From contig JAZODH010000004.1 in NCBI GenBank assembly GCA_045596925.1, forward strand, positions 1-56,941: DNA of 56,941 bases. Direction: 5' to 3'. This stretch comes from SIG710 sp045596925. GTDB lineage: Bacteria > Bacillota > Clostridia > Oscillospirales > CAG-272. The position numbers and the translations under genes were made by a program. How positions within the stretch are numbered: position 1 is the stretch's first letter; every line of letters begins with the position of its first letter. The notes below the pieces were generated by a model, which was not told the origin of the DNA, made no database searches, and saw only the letters and a program-made list of their open reading frames with translations. Of this stretch, positions 42,934-52,060 are shown piece after piece.

Positions 42934-45900
42934 TCAATTTTCTTTTACAAGTTCAAGATATCTGATCGAGAAATATTCCATCTGTCCCGCAGCAGAGCCT
43001 GCGACCTTTACAGTAACCAGCTCCGCATTTTGAAGCATTTCGGGAGTAACGTTGATAGTTATCTCATAATCCTCCCAAGCTGTTCCCACGTTTTCCGTCG
43101 TATAGAACGTCTTGGTGCTTACGGCGTCATCCATGGTCCAACCGGACTTGATAGCACAGTTGTTAGAGCCTCTCATCTGGAATGCGAAGGTATACGTGCC
43201 TGAGCCGTACATTCTGATCTCTTCGGTTATCTTTATGGAAAGACCGCCGTTTACGTCTTCGTCGTGTGCATAGCAGGTGTAGATATAATCACCGTCGTTA
43301 TCCTCGGTTACCATGTCAACGGTCCATGCTGTCTGCTCAGCGATCTGGCTGACCTGGCTTTCGTCGGGCAGAAGCAAATTACCCTTGGGAGCCTTGAGCG
43401 TTACATAAAGGCTTCCGTTGGTCACCTTGGCAGATGCAACGGTATCAAGTGCGGTCAGATCGCCGGACTTGATATACTTGACTCCGTTCTTCTCTGTTGT
43501 AGGTGCCTCGTTCTTTGCACGAGCCGCTTTAATGAACTCGTCTGCGGGAACGAGGATGTCACTGCCTTCAGCGATAACGTCGGCTGCAAACATCACCTGG
43601 TATTCACCCAGGAATACCTTACCGGGAGCACTGTAATTGGCTCTGTTTACGTCGCGGGATATGGGAGTAAACGTACCGTCGTTGTCAAAGTTGATGTCAT
43701 TTTTCCATTCGTTTACGACCAAAACCTGATCCTCGCGTGTAATAGCCTCTCCGTCAACGTAGAGGTTGATGAAATTAAGAGTATAGTTTTCGGTATACAT
43801 CTCAACGGGGTTTTCCATGTGAACGATTCTGTTGACGTTGTTTCTACTCTTTGAGGTGTGCAAGCTCGACGTTCCGGTGATCTCGGGGAGGTTGACGTTT
43901 ATAAACGTGAACGTCTTATCGTCGATCGTACCCATGTTACGTCCGCCGAAGAAGCGGGTGCACGCCAAAGTGTCGATACAGTCGACGTTACGCATGGTAA
44001 CGGAAGACGTTACTTCCTTGGTGTATGGGCTGTTGTACCAGTTATTTACGATGCCGTCGTCGGCACGGAAAACGTAGAGACCGTCGATCTCGATATTGTT
44101 GGTGTTACCCTGGGGAAATACCGCCGCACAGGTAGTACCGATAGTAATGTCCTTATACTTCTGATCCTTTGTCCAGCTGATAACAAGACCGTTATCTCCG
44201 CAGTAGATCCAGCAATGCTCGTAGGTGGAGTTGGATCCGCCTGCAGTGATACCGTCGGTGGTCATCATAGAGGACATTGCCTTATAGTTTCTTACCGTTA
44301 CACCTGTAGAACCGGTTGTAAGGTTAAAGCAACGGGCATCCATGAGAATGGGGCCGTCAAATACAGTTCCCTCAGCGCTGAGCATACAAAGCTTCCATCC
44401 GGTTCCCTCAGTACCGCCGTTGCGGATATCAAGCTTGTAGATATCAGAGAATGCGTCAAGAATAACACCGCGACCCAGGACCTTTGAATAGCTTGCCGAG
44501 CTTGCGATATTAACTCTTGCGTTGACTACTGCACCGGGAGCTATGTAAAGCACGGAGTTAGGCTCCTTAATTTCCAGAAGTCCGTTTTCAACGTCCATCC
44601 AACCTTCAACGTAGGTCACGTTCTTGTCGCCCTTGACGGGAACGTCAAGAGGATATTCGGGAAGGTCGGCGAATACGGAAATGATCGTGTTATTATCGTC
44701 ATCGATACGAACGCCGAAATAATCCGGCTCATCAAGGTATACGGAGATGATGCCGTCGTGGAATTCGCTCTCAAACTGCTTTGCGGAGGGGAATACGGTG
44801 TAAGTACCAAAGTCAAAGCCGACCTTGATATCAACTCTTACCGGCTTGCCTGAGAAAGCAAACTGTGAGAAGCGTCTGTAATAGTCGCCGCCGATACCGC
44901 GTCCCGAAGAATCGTATTCCATGGTATGGCTGTAAACGGGGATATTGTGAGTCTGATCGCCCTGGATTACGCTTACCTTATAGTCGTAATTGCGGTTGAT
45001 CTGAGCAGGAAGCTCCTTGTAGATAACAAGCTGTTCCTTTTTGTAAAACTCGTCTTTTGTCTCGAACTTCTCGCGCTTGTTTTCACCGTCAGTAAATTTC
45101 AAGGCGCCCTCGGTGGTGCTGACAAGGTCTGCAAGATAGTTGTAAGCGGCCTTCTGAGCATAATCGTCTGCCGCAACGATGTAAAGAATACCGTCCTTTA
45201 CGTTAAGGGACCATTCGCCGTCACCGAGGCCGTACGCCTTGGTATCACCCGAGAAGATGATGTTTGCCTTTTTGTCATCTTTAGTCGTATCCGACTTGAT
45301 ACCGGTCTTATCGGCAAGTATCTCTGCAAGATTCACGCCGTAATTCTGGTTATCGATCTCGGACTTGATGTAAACTTCCGTGAACGCCTTGCCTGCAACT
45401 TCAAGCTTGGTAACACCATAAGAAGCGCCGCCGAGATAGGAATATCCCTCTCCGCAGAGATAACCCTTGTCGGACATGCAATTTTCAATGAAATAATTTA
45501 CGCCTTCAGCAATAGCATCATCGCTGCCGCCGAGAATAGCGATCTTGTTGCCCTCTCTTACGATCTTGAATTGACCGAGAAGAAGGGTGTTATCGGAAAG
45601 TCTCTTGGTATTTCCGACAAGGATCTCCTTATCGGTGGCACCGTCAAAGTCTGTTCCAAGCTTTGGAGCAGTGCCCGTAAGTTCTTTTACCTTGTCGCGG
45701 AGTGCTGTCGCCGCGCTCTTTACATCCTTGCCCGCCTTGTCGGCACGAACGATCTTATAATCGGCAAAAGGAAGCGCGGAAGCAGGATCCAGGATAACCA
45801 CGTTATTAGTTTCCACGGGATCTTTTGTCTCCGTTCCGTCGCCGTTATCCTTCTTATCGGGAGCACAACTGCCAAGGGCAAGCACAATACCCAGAACAAG

Positions 45901-45936
45901 AAGAACTGTCAACAGTCTGAAAAAATTCTTATTCAT
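42934..45936 (-). CDS. Beta-helix lipoprotein, copy C
   Basis: A 1,000-residue lipoprotein, signal peptide ending LGSC. Same order as copy B: two GH20b/67N-like N-terminal repeats (YKIVRADKAGKDVKSAATAL, KEILVGNTKRL, GGSDDAIAEGVNYFIEN), sandwich (RNYDYKVSVIQGDQTHNIPV), beta-helix with MMTTDGITAGG and CGDNGLVISW, then a CBM-like end. It differs in loop content around the helix, suggesting a different target glycan. Own terminator; 230 bp separate it from copy B. Confidence 0.8.
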   Translation of the reverse strand: MNKNFFRLLTVLLVLGIVLALGSCAPDKKDNGDGTETKDPVETNNVVILDPASALPFADYKIVRADKAGKDVKSAATALRDKVKELTGTAPKLGTDFDGATDKEILVGNTKRLSDNTLLLGQFKIVREGNKIAILGGSDDAIAEGVNYFIENCMSDKGYLCGEGYSYLGGASYGVTKLEVAGKAFTEVYIKSEIDNQNYGVNLAEILADKTGIKSDTTKDDKKANIIFSGDTKAYGLGDGEWSLNVKDGILYIVAADDYAQKAAYNYLADLVSTTEGALKFTDGENKREKFETKDEFYKKEQLVIYKELPAQINRNYDYKVSVIQGDQTHNIPVYSHTMEYDSSGRGIGGDYYRRFSQFAFSGKPVRVDIKVGFDFGTYTVFPSAKQFESEFHDGIISVYLDEPDYFGVRIDDDNNTIISVFADLPEYPLDVPVKGDKNVTYVEGWMDVENGLLEIKEPNSVLYIAPGAVVNARVNIASSASYSKVLGRGVILDAFSDIYKLDIRNGGTEGTGWKLCMLSAEGTVFDGPILMDARCFNLTTGSTGVTVRNYKAMSSMMTTDGITAGGSNSTYEHCWIYCGDNGLVISWTKDQKYKDITIGTTCAAVFPQGNTNNIEIDGLYVFRADDGIVNNWYNSPYTKEVTSSVTMRNVDCIDTLACTRFFGGRNMGTIDDKTFTFINVNLPEITGTSSLHTSKSRNNVNRIVHMENPVEMYTENYTLNFINLYVDGEAITREDQVLVVNEWKNDINFDNDGTFTPISRDVNRANYSAPGKVFLGEYQVMFAADVIAEGSDILVPADEFIKAARAKNEAPTTEKNGVKYIKSGDLTALDTVASAKVTNGSLYVTLKAPKGNLLLPDESQVSQIAEQTAWTVDMVTEDNDGDYIYTCYAHDEDVNGGLSIKITEEIRMYGSGTYTFAFQMRGSNNCAIKSGWTMDDAVSTKTFYTTENVGTAWEDYEITINVTPEMLQNAELVTVKVAGSAAGQMEYFSIRYLELVKEN

Positions 45937-46044
45937 TTTTTGTCCCTCTTTCGGTTGAATTTGAATGCTTCCACATTCCTCAAAATTATACCATATTTGC
46001 TGAATTTAGTCAACACAAAAAGCTCCGAAAAAGCGTTTTGAAGA

Positions 46045-46082
46045 AAAATGCACAAAAGTCCCGAGGGACTTTTGTGCATTTT
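46045..46082 (-). terminator. Terminator of copy D
   Basis: Perfect 18-bp stem starting AAAATGCACAAAAG with loop GA, T-rich on the minus-strand exit. Confidence 0.85.
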
Positions 46083-46096
46083 ATTTTTACAAACAA

Positions 46097-47919
46097 TTAA
46101 GAAATTTTTACAAGTGAGAAATCCTTTATTGCAAAGTAATCTAGAGGAGCTTTGATCGTTCCCTGAATAGATATAAAATAAGACTGGCACATAACAATAT
46201 CGGCTGTTATATCAAGCTTTACCTTGTACGTCATCCACTCGTCGTCGACGTTAAATTCCTTGTTGGTTCTGGTGGACTGCATGGTAGTGTCGTGCATGAT
46301 GAGCATATTGACAGTTCCCTCGCCCGAGCCTTTTATCTTAAAGGAAAACTCGTAGGTTCCCTGACCGTAGGTCTTTATTTCGTTGTGAATAAATCTGGAG
46401 ATACCGCCCGTGTTGCGGTCTCTGTAATTGTGCATATAATAAACCGGATTTCCGTCCTCCGTTTCCACGACCATATCAACCTGATAGCAGTTGATCTCGG
46501 AATAACGGCTGACCTCGCCCTCTTCGGGGAACAGAAGATTCTGTCCCTTCTGGATCGGTATCAGATAGATGCCCGTCTGCGTTTCGTTAAAGTCTTCAAT
46601 GATGTTCGCCGTTTTCAGAGCCTCAAGGGTAACGTATGAAATATTATTCATTTTGACAGTAGTTGGCTTTACGGAGCTGAAAAGTGCGTGAAGGATCTCG
46701 TCGGCCGGCAGATATAATGTGTCCTCAACACGAATTATATCAGCATCAAAATGCACCTGATATCCGCCGATATACACCTTGTCCTGAGTATGATGATTTG
46801 CCTCGTAGCTCTTGCAAAGTCCTGCCTTGAACTTGCCGTCATTGGCAAACGTATACGTGTTCTTCCACTTGTCCTCCATGTAGATGTCGGCTCTTGCCTT
46901 TATTGCAGTGCCGTTTATATACAGATTGGTGAAGTTCAGGGTGTAATTTTCTGTAAACAGCTTGGTGTCACTGTTTTTCATCTGCACAAGACGGTTTATG
47001 TTGGGTTTCCAGGAATCGTGCGCATCGGAGGTTCCGCAGATAGACGGCAGGGATACGTTGATAAAGTTGTATACCTTATCGAGAGTTCCGATATTTTCTC
47101 CGCGGAAAAATTGAGGAAGGTTTACGCAGTCCTCGCAGTACAGGTTTTTGACCGTGATATCTGCCCTTCTCGCCTTTGTTCCGTCGCCGTTGTAGGTGTT
47201 GTTCAGAACGCCGTCGTTTGTTCGGAACACGTATATATCCTCAAGCAGAATACCCAGGTTATCATGCTGCGGGAAAAGTGCCGCACAGGTAGTTCCGATG
47301 GTGATATCGCGGAAGACCGTATCACTTGCACCGCTGATGACCAGCCCGTTATCGCCGACGTACATAAAGCAACGCTCCACCACATGATTTTTACCGCCGA
47401 TGGTAATACCGTCGGTATTCATCATGGAAGCCACCGCCTTATAGTTCCGAACAACCCCGTTATTTCCGCTCATTGTAATATTAAAGCATCGTGCGTCGAT
47501 ACACACAGGGCCGTCGTAGACCCAGTTGTCGCCCGCAAAGGATACCATCTTCGTTCCCGCGCCTTCGGTACCGCCTTGTCGTATATCCGTTTTATTCAGA
47601 TTTCCAAAAGGATCGATTATGGCGCCGCGACCGATAACTCTCGAATTTTTGAAATTACTGCCGTCAAATTTAATGCGTGCATTGACCACCGCACCGGGGG
47701 CGATATATACAGTAGTATCAGACTTTGTTATCTCCCATATTCCGTTTTCCGTCTCGTACCAATCCTCAATGTAATGCTCGCTTCACAGTGTCACTTTCCA
47801 CACCGTTTTCGGTCGCGTCCGGCATCTGCATGTCTTGGTCCTTGTCCGAGGCGCCCCCGCAGGATACTGCCGCCAGCAAAATTGCCAGAACGATCAACAT
47901 CAAAAGTATCTTTTTCATG
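46097..47919 (-). pseudogene. Beta-helix lipoprotein, copy D, broken by internal deletion
   Basis: From ATG 47919 (GGGAGG site) the frame encodes a normal lipoprotein signal peptide (LLAAVSCGG) and an acidic linker of about 50 residues, then meets TGA near 47770. In the +1 frame, from the same point, sequence homologous to the middle of the paralogues resumes (HYIEDWYETENGIWEIT) and runs to the normal C-terminus at 46097, with MNTDGITIGG and VGDNGLVIS. About 385 codons (N-terminal domains and sandwich) are missing. The remaining 530-codon frame has no ribosome site of its own, so it is probably not expressed as a secreted protein. A terminator follows. Confidence 0.85.
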
Positions 47920-48014
47920 GTTTTCTTCCTCCCTGTTTTTTTGGGATAATTTTACCATTCATATCATTTTCTGTCAATGAAACAATAAAAATTTCTCTGT
48001 TTTCAACAAAAAAA

Positions 48015-48045
48015 CGGGAGGCGAACAACCGCCTCCCGAAGATTT
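48015..48045 (-). terminator. Terminator of copy E
   Basis: Stem CGGGAGGCG / CGCCTCCCG with 6-base loop and a T run on the minus-strand exit. Confidence 0.88.
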
Positions 48046-48047
48046 TT

Positions 48048-51000
48048 TCATTCTGCTTTTACAAGCTTGATATCTCTGATCTCAAAATAGTCAAGAGAAG
48101 TGTCGCCGTCCATTCTGACGTAGAACGTAACGCTGTCTGCCTGAACCTCAGCATCCGTTACAAAAATGTCGATCTCGATCTCGTTCCAACGAGTGTCTAT
48201 CACAACGTCGGACAGCTTTGTCTTGAGAGCTGTGTCAGCATCATCGCTGGAATAACCAAATTTAAGGATGCTCGAAACACAGCCTCTTACCTCGAAGCTG
48301 ACCGTATACTTTCCTTCACCGTACATCTTGACTTCGTTTGTTATCTTACGGGAAATTCCGCCCTTGTACTGTTGCTTGAAGGACTTGAGCGTATAAATTA
48401 TTTCGCCGTCATCATCTGTTGCGAGAAGGTCGACGTTAAAGCAGGTCTCCTCGGAGAAATAGCTGATCTCGCCTTCGTCGGGAAGAAGCAGGTTTTCACC
48501 GTTGTATACGGGAGTGATATAAAGATCGTTATCCTTTGTTTCAACCGAAACAGCCGCGCCCGCAGACACGAGATCGGAAGCCTTTACGTATTTTGCGCCG
48601 TTCTTGTCAGAGGTGGTCAGATTCGCATCGGTGCGCAGGTACTCTGCGATCTCGTCGGCGGAAAGATAGAAATCATTGCCCTCAACGATAGTATCGTTCT
48701 TAAAGGAAAGAAGTCTCTGTCCTATATATACGTTGCCCTTGAAATCATAATTGACCTCGTGACGGTTTACGGGAGCAGGGGTATAGGTACCGTCGTTATC
48801 AAGGGTGATGACGTTCTCCTCGCCCTGGTCTATCACGGTAACGTCGTCCAGGTCCTCAACCTCTCTGCCTGCAATATAGATGTTTTTAAGAGTGACCTTA
48901 TAGTTATCAGCATATGCGTTTCCACTACTGTTGCTAAGGCTCACAAGCTTGTTTGTTACGTCTTGGCCGGCTATATTATGTCCGTCCTTTACACCAAGGA
49001 AATACGGCAGTGAGATATTCTCAAAGGTGAAGATCTTTTCTTCGGTGCCCAGCTTATTGCTGCTGAAGAAGTGCTGCGTATATGTGCAGTCGATAGCATC
49101 AAGGTTCTTCACCGTAAGCTCGTGAGTTGCCTTCGTTCCGCCGAGAGTGCAATTTATGATCGCCGCATCCGCACGGAATACGTAGATGTTCGTCAGAACA
49201 CCGTCGTTTGTATGTCCCTGGGGGAAAATAGCTGCGCAGGTGGTACCGATAGTGATATCGTTATAGTTTACAGAGCCCTTGCCGGGACCGTCGTTGGTAG
49301 AATAAACGATCGCGTTATCTCCGCAATAGACATAGCAGTGGTCAACGTCGTAGTTTTCTCCGTTGAACAGAGAAATACCGTCGGTGGTCATCATTGTAGA
49401 AAGGATCTTTGCGTTACGGACAGTGATATTATTACCGCAACCCGTAATATTGAAGGTACGGGCGTCAAGGATCACGGGACCGTCATAGAGATGGTCGTAA
49501 CCGTAAAGGTGGACCATTGTATGTCCGCCCTCGGAGCCGCCGTAGGTAATATCGTACTCGTATATGTTCTCAAAGGGGTCAACGATAGCACCAAGACCAA
49601 GCACCTTACAGTTTTTAGCTCCGAATGCAAAGTCAATTCTTGCATTAAGAACGGATCCGGGAGCTATGTAAATGATCTGATCCTTTGTCTTACCGTTAAA
49701 TTCCAGAACTCCCTTGTCTACTTCATACCATCCCTCGACCCAGAGAACGTTGGGATCTTCTTTTGAAGGAAGCTCACGATAAAACTCGGGATAGTCGGCA
49801 AGGATCGAGATGATGCTGTTGTCATCGTTGTCAAGTCTGACTGCAAAATAGTCGGGCTTGTCAAGGAATACGGAGATCACGCCATCCTTATACTCGGTCT
49901 TGAACTGCTTTGCGGAGGGCATGACAGTATAGGAGGAGAAATCGCGGCCAACCTTGATGTCAACTCTTACCTGCTTGCCCGAGAAGGCAAACTGTGAGAA
50001 ACGGCGGTACATATCGCCGCCTGCACCTCTGTCGCGCAGGTCGTATTCCATGGTATGGTTGTATACGGGGATCTGAGAGCTTTTGTTGCCCTGAGATACC
50101 GTTACCTTATAATCGTAATTACGTCTGAGCTGTTCGGGATATTCAGGGAAAATCACAAGCTGATCCCGGCTAAGGAATTCTTTCTTTGTCATAACCTTTG
50201 CGGTCTTGTCAGCAAAGGCAAAATCACCGGAAGCGTCTGCCATAAGAGACTGAATGTAAGCTACTGCGTCCTGCTTACCGTATTCGGTGGAGGCAACTAT
50301 ATAGAGCTTGCCGTCCTTTGTTTTAACCGCCCAATCGTCCTCGGTCAGGCCGTGGCTTTTTGCATCCGTGGTGAAAACAAGAATTGCCTTTTCGGCTGAA
50401 TCAACAAGCTCGCAGGGGATTCCTGCAGCGGTCTCAATAGAATCGAGAGCATTTCCAAGCAAGGACTTGCTCTCAAAAGCATCATACACGGGTAGACTTC
50501 CCTGCTTCTTGCCGCCGATTGTAATTGAGGACACTTTATAGTTGTCTCCCTTGGGAGAGGTATATACGTATCCGTCGGCACAGAGAACGCCCTTCTTGCA
50601 GGTAAGATTCTCAAGGAAATACGCAACGCCCTCAGAGATAGCCTTGTCGCTTCCGCCCAGAATAGCCAGCTTTCCGTCTTTGTACGAGATCTGGAACTGA
50701 GTTCTCAAAATTCCGGAAGAGGTCTTGCGGTTGGTGTTTCCTATAAGTATCTCTTTCGCGCTCTCGCTTTTTTTATCAGTATTTACGTTAGGGGCCTTTC
50801 CGCCAACGAGGATCATGAGCTTCTTTCTGAAGTCGCTGACAACGTCGAGCATATCCTGGTCGGCGTCCTTGCCGTGGATAATAACGAAGTCACCGAAAGG
50901 AACGGCGTCAGCCTCATCAACCAATGTCTGGTTATCGGGAGGCGTGGTTTCGGGCGAGTTGCCGTCATCCTTCTTTTCAGGCATTCCGCAGCCCGCTATG

Positions 51001-51056
51001 AGAAGAAGCAACGCCGAAAGTGCGACTAAAAGAGCTAAAATTCTTTTTATTCTCAT
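48048..51056 (-). CDS. Beta-helix lipoprotein, copy E
   Basis: A 1,002-residue lipoprotein with signal peptide ending LIAGC. N-terminal repeats are as in B and C but more diverged in the second repeat (AKSHGLTEDDWAVKTKDGKL). Then sandwich (RNYDYKVTVSQGNKSSQIPV), beta-helix with MMTTDGISLFNG and CGDNAIVYS, and CBM-like C-terminus. It is the rightmost gene of the cluster and transcribed towards the others. Ribosome site GGAGAAA. Confidence 0.8.
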   Translation of the reverse strand: MRIKRILALLVALSALLLLIAGCGMPEKKDDGNSPETTPPDNQTLVDEADAVPFGDFVIIHGKDADQDMLDVVSDFRKKLMILVGGKAPNVNTDKKSESAKEILIGNTNRKTSSGILRTQFQISYKDGKLAILGGSDKAISEGVAYFLENLTCKKGVLCADGYVYTSPKGDNYKVSSITIGGKKQGSLPVYDAFESKSLLGNALDSIETAAGIPCELVDSAEKAILVFTTDAKSHGLTEDDWAVKTKDGKLYIVASTEYGKQDAVAYIQSLMADASGDFAFADKTAKVMTKKEFLSRDQLVIFPEYPEQLRRNYDYKVTVSQGNKSSQIPVYNHTMEYDLRDRGAGGDMYRRFSQFAFSGKQVRVDIKVGRDFSSYTVMPSAKQFKTEYKDGVISVFLDKPDYFAVRLDNDDNSIISILADYPEFYRELPSKEDPNVLWVEGWYEVDKGVLEFNGKTKDQIIYIAPGSVLNARIDFAFGAKNCKVLGLGAIVDPFENIYEYDITYGGSEGGHTMVHLYGYDHLYDGPVILDARTFNITGCGNNITVRNAKILSTMMTTDGISLFNGENYDVDHCYVYCGDNAIVYSTNDGPGKGSVNYNDITIGTTCAAIFPQGHTNDGVLTNIYVFRADAAIINCTLGGTKATHELTVKNLDAIDCTYTQHFFSSNKLGTEEKIFTFENISLPYFLGVKDGHNIAGQDVTNKLVSLSNSSGNAYADNYKVTLKNIYIAGREVEDLDDVTVIDQGEENVITLDNDGTYTPAPVNRHEVNYDFKGNVYIGQRLLSFKNDTIVEGNDFYLSADEIAEYLRTDANLTTSDKNGAKYVKASDLVSAGAAVSVETKDNDLYITPVYNGENLLLPDEGEISYFSEETCFNVDLLATDDDGEIIYTLKSFKQQYKGGISRKITNEVKMYGEGKYTVSFEVRGCVSSILKFGYSSDDADTALKTKLSDVVIDTRWNEIEIDIFVTDAEVQADSVTFYVRMDGDTSLDYFEIRDIKLVKAE

Positions 51057-51254
51057 GTTTCATTTCTCCTTGGTTCAGAATAAGTATATTTTACATTATT
51101 TTCTCCGACCTTGTCAAGCCGGTGAGACATAATTTTACATTTATATTTTACATTCCCTTCCATGTTGTTTCAACCGATTATTCACGCTTGGAGGTTGAAT
51201 AATTACGCTTTTGACGCTTTGTAGGAAAAATTATAATAAATCCGGCGCTTTTTT

Positions 51255-51383
51255 GCCTCCTTTGTGTAAAGGGAGGTGGCATTTTCGTCAGAAAATGACG
51301 GAGGGATTGTGAAATTATATTTGTTTGCGACAAATCAATCCCCCAGTCACCTGCGGTGACAGCCCCCTTTACACAAAGGGGCC
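51255..51383. mobile_element. MITE-like palindromic element
   Basis: About 129 bp bounded by imperfect inverted ends: CTTTGTGTAAAGGG near the left and its complement CCCTTTACACAAAG near the right. Inside are GGGAGGTGGC, ATGACGGAGGGATTG and AATCCCCCAGTCACC. I recognise this layout as a non-coding element scattered in many gut Clostridia. It carries no gene. The rest of the 51,057-51,532 gap is AT-rich and empty. Confidence 0.7.
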
Positions 51384-51532
51384 TTACAATCAGCACTTTT
51401 AATTTTCACACCCCAATTTCCACCTCTCAAAGCTCCAAATCCACCTGTGGGCAAAAGCATATTTACAAATCGGAAAACACATGATAAAATCGCCGCAAGA
51501 TCATTTATCAGACAGATCTTGGGAGGTTTAAA

Positions 51533-51970
51533 ATGAAAAACAAGGTTATATTCAGCACATCGGGACTTTATCCCATAATAAACACAGTCATTACATTTTC
51601 TCTTTGGGCGGCGTGTGAAATCCTGCTCTTCTTTCTCTTTTCACCAAAATCTGTTTTCATTTGGCTTTTTACCGCCGCAGCACTGTTTCCGATATGGAAA
51701 ACGCTTTATATGAGAAGGTCGTACATAATTTTACAGGATGATTTCGTCTCAGGCATTTCAATTCCACAAAACTTCCTGTCCGCTCCAAAAAAATTCAGAT
51801 TTGCTTACGATGAAATATTATTTTGGGAAATACGCGGAAACACGGTCACGCTGTACCATGAGGGCGGATGCTGTACGGTTCAGACATGGAAAACCTCTCC
51901 GTGGGTGGCGCAGATCGTAAAGGACAAGGCAACCGTGCCTGATAATAAGCAAAAGACCACGAACACTTAA
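51533..51970 (+). CDS. Small two-helix membrane protein, PH-like
   Basis: A 145-residue protein with two hydrophobic helices (about 15-35 and 42-58), then a short beta-rich cytosolic part (RRSYIILQDDFVSGI, EILFWEIRGNTVTLYHEGG) that looks like a bacterial PH-type domain. Family uncertain. Ribosome site GGGAGG before ATG 51533. No firm functional link to neighbours. Confidence 0.7.
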   Translation: MKNKVIFSTSGLYPIINTVITFSLWAACEILLFFLFSPKSVFIWLFTAAALFPIWKTLYMRRSYIILQDDFVSGISIPQNFLSAPKKFRFAYDEILFWEIRGNTVTLYHEGGCCTVQTWKTSPWVAQIVKDKATVPDNKQKTTNT

Positions 51971-51991
51971 TGGAATATATTAAATTTGCAC

Positions 51992-52020
51992 TTGACCTCG
52001 CGCGAATTTTGTTGTATAAT
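51992..52020 (+). promoter_or_regulatory. Promoter of the LytM-like gene
   Basis: TTGACC (51992-51997), 17-bp spacer, perfect TATAAT (52015-52020). Confidence 0.75.
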
Positions 52021-52060
52021 ATATGATGTATAATGTTATTCCCAAAAGGAGATTGTGCAA

